Shown: positions 46,497 to 55,007 of the stretch, piece after piece
Numbering within the stretch: position 1 is the stretch's first letter
Layout of the letters: each line of letters starts with the position of its first letter
Assembly: GCF_003002815.1 (NCBI RefSeq)
Contig: NZ_PVTF01000014.1
Location: 124,001 to 188,000, forward strand
Direction: 5' to 3'
From: Umezawaea tangerina
GTDB taxonomy: Bacteria > Actinomycetota > Actinomycetes > Mycobacteriales > Pseudonocardiaceae
DNA length: 64,000 nucleotides
Program-made: the position numbers and the translations under genes
Notes under the pieces: generated by a model
The model's database searches: none
Told to the model about the DNA's origin: nothing
Seen by the model: only the letters and a program-made list of their open reading frames with translations

Positions 46497-48572
46497 CTAC
46501 TTCTTCTTTTTGTTTCCGTCGTCGTCTACGGCGGCGTCCAGGCGTTTTAGTGCTGCTCGTACGACTTCGGGGTCGTAGGTCGTCCAGTACGGCGGCAGCG
46601 AAGCCCGTAGGAAGCCGCCGTATCGGGCGGTCGCCAGGCGCGGGTCCAGGATGGCGACTACGCCTTTGTCGTTCATGGAGCGGAGTAGGCGGCCGGCGCC
46701 CTGGGCGAGCAGGAGTGCGGCGTGGGTGGCGGCGACGGTGAGGAAGCCGTTGCCGCCGCGTTCGGACACGGCCTTCTGGCGTGCCGAGGCGAGGGGGTCG
46801 TCGGGGCGGGGGAAGGGGATGCGGTCCATGATGACGAGTTGCAGTGAGGGGCCGGGGACGTCCACGCCCTGCCACAGCGACAGCGTGCCGAAGAGGCAGC
46901 TGCGGGGGTCTTCGGAAAACTTCTTGACGAGCTGGCCGGTCGCGTCGTCGCCCTGGCAGTACACGGTGTACTCCAGCTTGTCGCGCAGCGCCTCCGCGGC
47001 GGACTTGGCCGCGCGCATGGAGGAGAACAGGCCGAGGGTTCGGCCGCCTGCGGCGTTGACGAGTCCTTCGATCTCGTCCACGTAGGACGGGGGGAGGCCG
47101 TCGCGGCCGGGAGGCGGCAGGTGCCTTGCCACGTAGAGGATTCCGCTGCTGCCGTGCTGGAACGGTGAGCCGACGTCGAGGCCGGTCCAGCGGGGACCGG
47201 ACGAGTCGGACGGTGGTTCCTTGTCGGTGGCGGTGCCTTCGGCCTTCCGGACGGTGGAGGACGCGGGTAGTCCCCACTGGCGGGCGAGGGTGTCGAAGGT
47301 GCCGCCGAGGGTGAGCGTGGCGGAGGTCAACACGGTGGTGCGCTTGCCGAACAGCCGTTCGCGCAGCAGTCCGCCGACGCCGAGCGGGGCGACCCGCAGC
47401 GTCGGGGCGCGGCCGCGGTCGGCGAAGTCGCCGGACACCCACACGACGTCGCGCTCCTCGTCGAACGCGTCGAGGATGCGCACCGCGCCGTCGTGCACCT
47501 CCTCCAGCAGCGACAGCGCGAGCTTGCGCGAGGTGGCGCCCTCGACGTCCTCCTTGCGCTCCGGCCCGAGCGACGTCACGCACGCGTGCGCCGCGTCCCG
47601 GACCGCGGCCAGCGTGGCCGCGAGGGGGCGGGGCAGCTCGTCCATGCGCCCGACCGGCAGGTCCTCCAGCAGCATCGCCAGCCCGTCGCTGGCCTCGGCC
47701 ATCCGGTCGGCCACGTCCTGGTCGATCAGCCGACCGCACCGGCGGGCCGCCGCGGCGATGGCGGCCGCGCTGAGCTCCTCGGTGGCCACGGACGTGACGC
47801 GGTCGACCAGGTCGTGCGCCTCGTCGATCACGACGACGTCGTGCTCGGGCAGCACCTGGTAGCCCTCGATGGCGTCGATCGCGAGCATCGCGTGGTTGGT
47901 CACCACCACGTCGGCCTTGCCCGCCTCGGCCCGCGCCCTCTCGGCGAAGCAGTCGACGCCGATCGGGCACTTGGCCACGCCGAGGCACTCGCGCGCCGTC
48001 ACGGACACCTGCCGCCAGGCCTGCTCGGACACACCGGGCACCAGCTCGTCGCGGTCACCGGTCTCGGTGTCGGACGACCACTCGTGCAGCCGCTTCACCT
48101 CGCGCCCCAGCCGCGACACCGCGAACGGGTCGAACAGGGCGCCGTCGTCGGGTTCGTCCGGTGCGCCGGAGTGCAGCCGGTGCATGCACAGGTAGTTGCG
48201 CCTGCCCTTGAGGATCGCGAAGTTCGGCTCGCGTCCCAGCTCCTTCTTCAACGCCTTCGCCAGCCGCGGCAGGTCCCGGTCGACCAGCTGCCGCTGCAAC
48301 GCGATCGTGGCCGTCGAGACGACGACCGTCGCCTCCTCGGCGACCGCGTGCCTCAGCGCGGGAACGAGGTACGCCAACGACTTCCCGGTGCCGGTCCCGG
48401 CCTGCACGGCCAGGTGTTCGCCGGTGCGGATCGAGTGGTCGACCGCCTCGGCCATGTCGACCTGACCCTGGCGCTCGGCTCCGCCCACCGACTCCACGGC
48501 GGTGGCGAGCAGGGTGCGGGTGTCGGGGATCGCGGAGGTGGCGGGCACACCGGAGAAGGTACCCGGAGGCAC
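46497..48572 (-). CDS. DinG/XPD-type ATP-dependent DNA helicase
   Basis: 691 residues, superfamily 2. Walker A VQAGTGTGKSLAYLVPAL, the DEAH box in VVVIDEAHDLVDRV, C-terminal motif VI region FGTLSLWQGVDVPG ... QGAGRLLRS. Four cysteines around residues 133-215 (YLCMHR, ECLGVAKC, GVDCF) fit the Fe-S cluster of this family. GTG at 48572 is the longest start; a GTG eight codons in is equally plausible. Probably resolves R-loops or damaged DNA structures. Confidence 0.92.
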   Translation of the reverse strand: MPPGTFSGVPATSAIPDTRTLLATAVESVGGAERQGQVDMAEAVDHSIRTGEHLAVQAGTGTGKSLAYLVPALRHAVAEEATVVVSTATIALQRQLVDRDLPRLAKALKKELGREPNFAILKGRRNYLCMHRLHSGAPDEPDDGALFDPFAVSRLGREVKRLHEWSSDTETGDRDELVPGVSEQAWRQVSVTARECLGVAKCPIGVDCFAERARAEAGKADVVVTNHAMLAIDAIEGYQVLPEHDVVVIDEAHDLVDRVTSVATEELSAAAIAAAARRCGRLIDQDVADRMAEASDGLAMLLEDLPVGRMDELPRPLAATLAAVRDAAHACVTSLGPERKEDVEGATSRKLALSLLEEVHDGAVRILDAFDEERDVVWVSGDFADRGRAPTLRVAPLGVGGLLRERLFGKRTTVLTSATLTLGGTFDTLARQWGLPASSTVRKAEGTATDKEPPSDSSGPRWTGLDVGSPFQHGSSGILYVARHLPPPGRDGLPPSYVDEIEGLVNAAGGRTLGLFSSMRAAKSAAEALRDKLEYTVYCQGDDATGQLVKKFSEDPRSCLFGTLSLWQGVDVPGPSLQLVIMDRIPFPRPDDPLASARQKAVSERGGNGFLTVAATHAALLLAQGAGRLLRSMNDKGVVAILDPRLATARYGGFLRASLPPYWTTYDPEVVRAALKRLDAAVDDDGNKKKK

Positions 48573-48605
48573 CGTCAGTTCCGCGCACGCACCAGCCGGT
48601 GGTCC

Positions 48606-49181
48606 CTACCGGAACCGGCGGACCAGGGCCCATCCGGCGGGCAGGAGCCCGGCGGCGAGGACGACCTTCAGGGCGTCACCGAGCAGGAACGGCACCACGC
48701 CCAGCTCCAGCGCCCGGCCGAGGCCGACGTTCGTGGCCGCCATCAGCCACGGCACGCCGAAGGCGTAGATGACGAGGCTGCCGAGCACCATCGTGCCCAC
48801 CGTGCGCACCGGCGTGCGGTCACCGCCGCGACCCGCCAGCGTGCCGACCAGGGCCCCGGCGAACACGAACCCGACCACGTAGCCGAGCGACGCCGTCGCA
48901 CCGGCCGCGCCGCCCTGGAACCACGGCACACCGGACACCCCGGCGATCAGGTAGAGCAGCATCGAGGTCGCGCCGCGCTGCCAGCCGAGGGACGCGCCCA
49001 CGAGCAGGGCGGCGAACGTCTGCCCGGTGATCGGCACGGGACTGCCCGGAACCGGGAACGCGACCTGCGCGGCGAGCCCGGTGACCACGGCTCCGCCGAT
49101 GACCATCGCGACGTCGCGCGCGATCGATCCGGGGACGAAGTCGGCCAGGACCGCCCTGCGGGGAATGGCGAGAACGGACAC
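48606..49181 (-). CDS. bioY: Biotin transporter BioY
   Basis: 191 residues, about six hydrophobic segments; substrate-binding (S) subunit of the energy-coupling-factor biotin importer. Family blocks VPVPGSPVPITGQTFAALLVGASLG and GVSGVPWFQGG are present. GGGAGG six bases before the GTG. No bioMN-type ATPase/transmembrane genes are adjacent, so it works alone or with a shared ECF module. Confidence 0.93.
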   Translation of the reverse strand: MSVLAIPRRAVLADFVPGSIARDVAMVIGGAVVTGLAAQVAFPVPGSPVPITGQTFAALLVGASLGWQRGATSMLLYLIAGVSGVPWFQGGAAGATASLGYVVGFVFAGALVGTLAGRGGDRTPVRTVGTMVLGSLVIYAFGVPWLMAATNVGLGRALELGVVPFLLGDALKVVLAAGLLPAGWALVRRFR

Positions 49182-49270
49182 GGGACCTCCCAGGTGGAAC
49201 GCGGCGCTCCAAGCAGGTTAACCGGATTTCCCGGTTCTGCTCCCTTGTCCACATCGACAAGTTGCGAACC

Positions 49271-49975
49271 TCACGCCCTCCTCACGACCGTGACCAGCTC
49301 TGGACTGGACTCGGACACCGGACCCCTCGCCCAGTCGCCGTACCGCTCGGCGACCTCGAGCCCCGCCTCGTGGAGGAACCCGTCCAGCCGTTCGGCGGAC
49401 AGGAACCGCAGGCTGCCCCGGCTCACCTGCGGCTCGGGCCACGGCGGCCCGCTGAACGTCTCGCTGAGCCGGACCACGTCGCCGACGAGCTCGGCGTCGT
49501 GCTCGATCCGCACGGTCACGCCGTCCCTGGTCACCTCGGTGCCGTTCGCGGGCGTCCACCGCTCCCACGCCCGCGCGGCCGGGTTCCGGGTCTCGAACGC
49601 GAACCGCCCGGTGCCGGTGAGGGCGTTCCGGACCGCCGCCAGCGCCTCGCGCACCTCGTCGTCGGTGATCAGCGCCTGGAACGCGTGCCCGGTCATCACG
49701 GCCAGCTCGAACTCCCGGTCCCAGCGCGCCGAGGCGGCGTCCCCGAGCACCCACTCCACGTCGGACCGGCGGCGGGCCACGGCCAGCATCCCCTCGTCGG
49801 GGTCGAGCCCGACGAGCCGCCCGGTGTGCCCGGCGTCCCGTGCCGCCGCGAGCAGCGACCCGGTGCCGCAGCCGACGTCCAGCACGGACGCCTCGGGCAG
49901 CACCAGCCCGAGGTAGAAGTCGTCGCTCGCGTCCCAGGTGTTGACGGTGTCGTACCAGTCCGCCGTGTCGGCCAT
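49271..49975 (-). CDS. SAM-dependent methyltransferase (class I)
   Basis: 234 residues. SAM motif VLDVGCGTGSLLAAARDAG (about 31-49), acidic LVGLDPDEGML and GDAAS. The FETRNP segment is frequent in small-molecule methyltransferases. Single gene between bioY and the divergent protection gene; substrate unknown. Confidence 0.88.
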   Translation of the reverse strand: MADTADWYDTVNTWDASDDFYLGLVLPEASVLDVGCGTGSLLAAARDAGHTGRLVGLDPDEGMLAVARRRSDVEWVLGDAASARWDREFELAVMTGHAFQALITDDEVREALAAVRNALTGTGRFAFETRNPAARAWERWTPANGTEVTRDGVTVRIEHDAELVGDVVRLSETFSGPPWPEPQVSRGSLRFLSAERLDGFLHEAGLEVAERYGDWARGPVSESSPELVTVVRRA

Positions 49976-50040
49976 CGGGGCAGGTTATTCGGTTGCGCCC
50001 GTTGTTACCTTGGAATTTCGACGCCCCTGCGATCGAGGAG

Positions 50041-50085
50041 ATGACGTGCCCCGAAAGACCTGTGTTGCGCCGGTTCCGCACGTGA
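50041..50085 (+). CDS. Putative 14-residue leader peptide of the ribosomal protection gene
   Basis: Reads MTCPERPVLRRFRT then stop, in frame with and 28 bases before the downstream gene. A GAGGAG directly abuts the ATG, closer than ideal. Its middle codons form one arm of a hairpin whose other arm covers the next gene's ribosome-binding site, the layout expected for antibiotic-induced attenuation. Too short for statistical support; inference from structure. Confidence 0.4.
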   Translation: MTCPERPVLRRFRT

Positions 50086-50099
50086 CGACCGAACACAGG
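50059..50099 (+). promoter_or_regulatory. Attenuator-like hairpin masking the ribosome-binding site
   Basis: CCTGTGTT (50059-50066) pairs perfectly with AACACAGG (50092-50099); an inner CGGT/ACCG pairing extends it. The right arm includes the AGG of AGGGGAC, the only plausible ribosome-binding site for the ATG at 50113. A ribosome stalled on the leader would open it. Confidence 0.5.
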
Positions 50100-50112
50100 G
50101 GACAAGCACGCC

Positions 50113-51939
50113 ATGAAGACCGTGAACATCGGGATCCTCGCCCATGTTGACGCCGGGAAGACCAGCCTGACCGAACGGCTGCTGCACGCCACGGGCGTCA
50201 TCGACCACGTGGGCAGCGTCGACCGCGGCGACACCCAGACCGACACCGACGACCTGGAGCGCAAGCGGGGCATCACCATCCGCTCCGCCGTGGTCGCCTT
50301 CACCGTCGGCGACGTCAAGGTCAACCTCATCGACACACCGGGCCACCCGGACTTCATCTCCGAGGTCGAACGGGCCCTCGCCGTGCTCGACGGCGTCATC
50401 CTGGTCGTCTCCGCGGTGGAGGGCGTCCAGGCGCACACCAGGCTGCTCATGCGCACGCTGGTGCGGCTCGGCCTGCCCGTGCTGCTGTTCGTGAACAAGA
50501 TCGACCGCCGCGGCGCCCGCTACGCCGACCTGCTCGCCTCGATCCGCACCGCCCTCACCCCGGCGCTGGTGCCGATGAGCACCGTCACCGACCTGGGCAC
50601 CCGCTCCGCGAGTCCCGTCCCGCGCGGTTTCGCGGCCGACCTCGCCGAGCACGACGACACGTTCCTGGCCCGCTACCTGGACACCACGCTGACCTACGAC
50701 GACTGCCGCGCCGAGCTCGCCCGGCAGTCCCGCGCGGGCCGCCTGCACCCGGTCTTCTTCGGCTCGGCGGTCACCGGCGCGGGCATCCCCGGCCTGGTCG
50801 ACGCCATCACCCGCTACTTCCCGGTCAACCACCCCGCACCCGACCTGCGCGCCACCGTGTTCAAGATCGACCGCGACGGCAGCGCCTACGTCCGCCTGCA
50901 CTCCGGCACGCTCGCCGCGCGGGAGAAGGTCGACTTCCACCGCGGCGACACGTCGCTCACCGCCCGCCTGACCAGCGTTCTCGTCTTCTCCCACGGCTCC
51001 AGGACGGTCGCGGGCGTCGCGGGCAGCGGCGAGATCGCCAAGATCCGCGGCCCCCGCGACCTGCGCATCGGCGACCAGCTGGGCACCCCGCACCCCGCCG
51101 CCCACCACTTCTTCGCCCCGCCGACGTTGGAGACCGTCGTCGAGTCCCCGTCACCCGACCTGTACGACGCGCTGGTCCAGCTGTCCTCGCAGGACCCGTT
51201 CATCAACGTCCGCAAGGGCTCCGACATCGTCGTGTCGCTCTACGGCGAGGTGCAGAAGGAGGTCATCGCCGACACCCTCCTGCACGACCACGGCATCCCC
51301 GCCACGTTCTCCCCGACCAGCGTCATCTGCGTCGAACACCCCGCGGGCACCGGCTCGGCGCTGGTCGAGATGGGCGCGGGCAACCCCTTCGTCGCCACCG
51401 TCGGCCTCCGCGTCGAACCGTGGCCCACCCGCTCCTACGGCCTGGAGGTCGAGCTCGGCTCGTTGCCGCTCGCGTTCCACAAGGCCATCGAGGACACCGT
51501 GCTGGCCACCCTCGCCAGGGGCCCGCACGGCTGGGCGGTCCACGACATCCGCGTCACCCTCACCCACTGCGCCTACTCCAGCCCCGTCACCGTCGCCGCC
51601 GACTTCCGCGGCCTGGCACCGCTCGTGCTCATGGAGGCCTTGCGGAGCGCGGGCACCACGGTCCTCGAACCGGTCGCCCACTTCGACCTGGAGGTACCCG
51701 TCGACACCACCAGCCCCGTACTGGCCGCCCTGGCCGCGCACGGGGCCGTGCCGGAGGTGGTCGACGGACCGCTGATCGAGGGCACGATCCCGTTGCGGAC
51801 GGTCCACGCCTTCACCCACCTCCTGCCCGGCCTGAGCCACGGCGAGGGGGTGCTGGTCAGCCGGTTCGACAGCTACCGGCCGGTGGTCGGGGCTAGGGCT
51901 CCCAGCCCTGTTCCAGCGCGACGTTCCGGAGCCGTTTGA
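50113..51939 (+). CDS. Tet(M)/Otr(A)-family ribosomal protection protein
   Basis: 608 residues, EF-G-like GTPase. G1 LAHVDAGKTSLTERLL at the N-terminus, G2 region KRGITIRSAV, G3 IDTPGHPDF, G4 LFVNKIDRRG; later blocks (SQDPFINVRKGSDIVVSLYGEVQKEV; CVEHPAGTGSALVEMG) match the protection branch rather than true EF-G. It would release tetracycline-type drugs from the ribosome. Somewhat shorter than Tet(M) (about 640). Its last 47 bases overlap the convergent NACHT C-terminal frame. Either self-protection in a producer or intrinsic resistance; function is predicted only. Confidence 0.9.
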   Translation: MKTVNIGILAHVDAGKTSLTERLLHATGVIDHVGSVDRGDTQTDTDDLERKRGITIRSAVVAFTVGDVKVNLIDTPGHPDFISEVERALAVLDGVILVVSAVEGVQAHTRLLMRTLVRLGLPVLLFVNKIDRRGARYADLLASIRTALTPALVPMSTVTDLGTRSASPVPRGFAADLAEHDDTFLARYLDTTLTYDDCRAELARQSRAGRLHPVFFGSAVTGAGIPGLVDAITRYFPVNHPAPDLRATVFKIDRDGSAYVRLHSGTLAAREKVDFHRGDTSLTARLTSVLVFSHGSRTVAGVAGSGEIAKIRGPRDLRIGDQLGTPHPAAHHFFAPPTLETVVESPSPDLYDALVQLSSQDPFINVRKGSDIVVSLYGEVQKEVIADTLLHDHGIPATFSPTSVICVEHPAGTGSALVEMGAGNPFVATVGLRVEPWPTRSYGLEVELGSLPLAFHKAIEDTVLATLARGPHGWAVHDIRVTLTHCAYSSPVTVAADFRGLAPLVLMEALRSAGTTVLEPVAHFDLEVPVDTTSPVLAALAAHGAVPEVVDGPLIEGTIPLRTVHAFTHLLPGLSHGEGVLVSRFDSYRPVVGARAPSPVPARRSGAV

Positions 51940-52798
51940 CCAGATCTGGCCGGGACAAGGCGACTTTGCCCTGATCCACCATGGACCACACGAAAGTGAG
52001 GTCGAGCAAATCCGTGTCACCGCCGCCTTCGGCCAGCCGGAGGGCCGCGTCGAGGGCGGCGATGTCGATCTGCTGGAACCCCCAGACGACGCTGGGCAGA
52101 TTCACCGCCTCCGCCATCGTGTCGTCGTCCCCGCCTCGCCCGATGCGGTCGAACAGCAATGTCGTCATCTCGACTCCCATGACACTCCCTAAGAGGCCCA
52201 GGGGAACAACCGCGTCGAAGTGGGCGGAAGACCTCAGCAGGCGAGCAGTCAGGTTCCAGTCCTCGTCAAGAGCGTTCCAGAGGCCTGGTTCTCGCGCGTT
52301 CGCCTCAGCATGGCCGGAAAGAAGTTCGAGCATGGCGTAGGTCGGACTCGTACTCGTCCCGCGAGCGCGGTAGATCGCAAAAGGAGAGGGGCCCATGCTC
52401 TCCGCAGGAGCGACTGCATACCGGTAGTAGTCGATCACTGGATCGCAGAGGAAGTGGGCGTCCTCATCGGGGAAGAGGGTGTACCAGCCGTCGTTCTGAT
52501 CGTGCGGCGGGGTGCTTATCTGCCAGCTCAGGTCTGGTTCGGGAATCGAGTCATCCGGCCGAGGCAGACGCAGGAGCAGGTCGCGCGTGTCGTTGCGCCA
52601 GATCTTGGTCAGGTGGATCGCGTCGACCAGACCTTGCCATTCGGCCCCGACGATCTGGGATTTCCACAGGAGTGCTTGTCGGTGCCAGGTGGACGGTACG
52701 TCCACAGGTCCGAACAAGGCCTCTGCCGAGAGTTCGCCGTGGGTGATGACCGAGAGGATCACGATGTTGGCGCTGTAGAAGGCGTATCTGCTCGGCAT
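51893..52798 (-). pseudogene. C-terminal part of NACHT protein in shifted frame
   Basis: 301 codons from the ATG at 52798, with no ribosome-binding site. It begins MPSRYAFYSANIVILSV and continues WHRQALLWKSQIVGAEWQGLVDAI ... RDLLLRL, sequence that in intact actinobacterial NACHT proteins of this type follows directly after the segment ending the upstream frame (DYEPVPF). Reading -1 at about 52800-52806 would fuse both into one protein of about 1030 residues. Either a one-base loss (for example from a T run in CCTTTC), a sequencing error, programmed frameshifting, or a genuine second subunit started by coupling. Confidence 0.65.
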
Positions 52799-54999
52799 GT
52801 GAAAGGCACGGGTTCGTAGTCCGTCTTGTCCCTGTGCCGGTTCGCGGGGTAGAAGATCCGCAGCAGCATCGCCGCCAGGTCGGCGCGGATCGCCGATTCC
52901 CCGGCCAGTTCGTCGAGAAAACGTATGACTGGCTGCCGTGAGGACAGCGGTGCGAAGGACAGGAGGCTGTACAACTCGCTGTCGTCCAGTGCTCGGGAGC
53001 GGTTCAGGCGTGATGCGGACTTCTCCGCGTGCAGCAGGTTCTCCAAAGTGCGCCAGACGAACCGCGCCACCAGGTACTCGCTGAAGGTGGCGTGCAGGAA
53101 CTCGTAGGTCCGCAGCACTTGTTCGTCGCGGACGGCTTGGGCGCGTTGGATGAAGAAGAAGCGGCCGAGCACTGCTTCGCCGGGACCGAGGGGTTTTCGG
53201 GTGCCGGTTCGTTCCGGGCGTTCGCCGAGCAGGGCCGCCAGGTCGCGGTCGAGTTCGTGTTCCTCGATCCACTGGGTGCCGCGGTTGAACATCGCGAGCG
53301 CGACCACGGACAGTCGTTGGAGTTCGTGCTCGACCGCTTCCTCGACGTGCTCCGGCGAGTGTTCCTCTACGTCCTTGTCGATCTCGCGGCGGGCGAAGCT
53401 GACGAGCAGTTGTTCGTACAGTTGGGCTTCACTGATGGTGCCGCTGAGGGGTTGGAGGGCGTTGTACAGGGCGAGCATCAACAGCAGCAGTGGCTGCTCG
53501 GCGAGTTCCGGGTAAGCGAGCACGGTGGCCACGTCGAGTGATGCGCCGTTGGCGTCGTTCCACGCCTGGACCCAGCGTCCGGTCTGTTCCGCGTCGAACG
53601 GCGCCAGACGCATGATCGTGGACTGGTCGGGGATGGTCGCGCGGTCGGCCACGCTGATGCGGCTGGTGACGATGACCGCGACCGGGCGGCGTTTGGCGGC
53701 GCTGTCGTGTTGGAACTGCTCGATCCTCTTCAGGTAGTTGGTCTGGCTGACGCCGGTGGCCTGGAGCAGTTCGTCGAAGCCGTCCAGGAACACCACCGGC
53801 AGCGCGCCGTCGGCCGACCTGGCGAAGTCCGCCCAGGTCACGGGCTCGTCGAGGACGGTGCGGAGGCTGTGTTCGAGCTGCTGGACCAGGTCGGCTTCAG
53901 TCGGTGCGGTGCGGAGTTCGACCCGCAGCGGCAGGAAGTCGGTGGCGGGCAGGCGGGCGGAGAGGACCTTGGTCAGCACCGACTTCCCGGAGCCGGGATC
54001 ACCGAGGACGAGCAGGGGGACCTGGGTGGCTTTGGGGGAGGTCAGGTAGCCGACGAAGAAGTCGTGGGCGTCTGTGCGCACCGGCAACGATTTCCAGGAC
54101 TGCGTCTGCGCCGGGCCGGACGGATGGCCGACCTGGAAGCGGGGATCGATGTAGCAGTCGCGGAACAACGGGATGGTCAGCCCGTCCGGCACCTCGCCGG
54201 GCGCGATGATCGGGGAGTCCAGCACCGAGTGGTACCAGTGGGCCAGCTCCGCGCGCCGCTGCTGCGGCGTGTTGCCCACCGTCAGGGTGGCGAAGAGGCG
54301 TTCGACCTCGGCCAACGCCGTCCGCACCACCACACGGGTCGCCTGGTGGTCCTGCGAGGACGACCAGAAGGCGAACTCCGGGCAGTCCACCGCGAGCCTG
54401 CGGATGTTCTCCTCGTACCGGCGGCAGGCGGCCTCGTGGAGGTCGTCCAGCAGTCCTCGCTGGCGCTCGTCCATGTCGTCCCATACCGCCAGCCCGCGCA
54501 CGAAGGACGTCATCCCCACCGCCAAGCCCCGGTAGTACCTGGTGAGTGCTTCGAGGTTGTCCTCGTACGGGCGCTCCGGCGACACCAGTGGTACGGGGGA
54601 TGTCGCGAGACCGGCCAGTTCGGGGAGCACCTTCGCCAGGCTCACCCCGTCCTTCTGGAGAAACCCCAAGTCCGCTGTGGAAAACGGCACGCCGGACTCG
54701 TCGACGACCTCGAAGAACGACACCAGCACGATGACGGTGTGCGCCGCGTGCAACCGCTGGGTCCGGTCGTAGCGGGAGATGCCGCTGCGCTTCTCCGACA
54801 GCTTCACCGCGTACTCGTGCGAGAAGCGGATGAGGTCCGCTTTGGCGTCGAACCAGCTGAGCACGTCGGGGATGCCCAGCACCGATCCGGCCAGCAGCGT
54901 TCCGCCGAGCAGCTTGTCGAGCACCGCGACGGCCTTGTGCTCGGAAGCCCCCATGAGCTTGACGGCGTCGCGATAGCTGAACGTGGTTATACCACCCAA
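52759..54999 (-). CDS. NACHT-domain STAND NTPase (predicted immune-type protein), apparently truncated
   Basis: About 746 residues from a TTG at 54999 (uncertain: no ATG or ribosome-binding site fits; an ATG at 54954 would cut into the domain). N-terminal helical domain (about 1-140, SYRDAVKLMGASEHKAVAVLDKLLGG) like those on bacterial NACHT proteins; NACHT with Walker A VLGDPGSGKS (333-340), Walker B PVVFLDGFDE (401-410) and sensor VIVTSR (442-447); then TYEFLHATFSEYLVARFVW. Related proteins defend against phages. The final ~14 residues read in a frame unlike the family; the true C-terminus lies in the next frame. Codon use is visibly less GC-biased than in neighbours, suggesting transfer. 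Confidence 0.8.
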   Translation of the reverse strand: MGGITTFSYRDAVKLMGASEHKAVAVLDKLLGGTLLAGSVLGIPDVLSWFDAKADLIRFSHEYAVKLSEKRSGISRYDRTQRLHAAHTVIVLVSFFEVVDESGVPFSTADLGFLQKDGVSLAKVLPELAGLATSPVPLVSPERPYEDNLEALTRYYRGLAVGMTSFVRGLAVWDDMDERQRGLLDDLHEAACRRYEENIRRLAVDCPEFAFWSSSQDHQATRVVVRTALAEVERLFATLTVGNTPQQRRAELAHWYHSVLDSPIIAPGEVPDGLTIPLFRDCYIDPRFQVGHPSGPAQTQSWKSLPVRTDAHDFFVGYLTSPKATQVPLLVLGDPGSGKSVLTKVLSARLPATDFLPLRVELRTAPTEADLVQQLEHSLRTVLDEPVTWADFARSADGALPVVFLDGFDELLQATGVSQTNYLKRIEQFQHDSAAKRRPVAVIVTSRISVADRATIPDQSTIMRLAPFDAEQTGRWVQAWNDANGASLDVATVLAYPELAEQPLLLLMLALYNALQPLSGTISEAQLYEQLLVSFARREIDKDVEEHSPEHVEEAVEHELQRLSVVALAMFNRGTQWIEEHELDRDLAALLGERPERTGTRKPLGPGEAVLGRFFFIQRAQAVRDEQVLRTYEFLHATFSEYLVARFVWRTLENLLHAEKSASRLNRSRALDDSELYSLLSFAPLSSRQPVIRFLDELAGESAIRADLAAMLLRIFYPANRHRDKTDYEPVPFTCRADTPSTAPTS

Positions 55000-55007
55000 G
55001 TCGAAGA

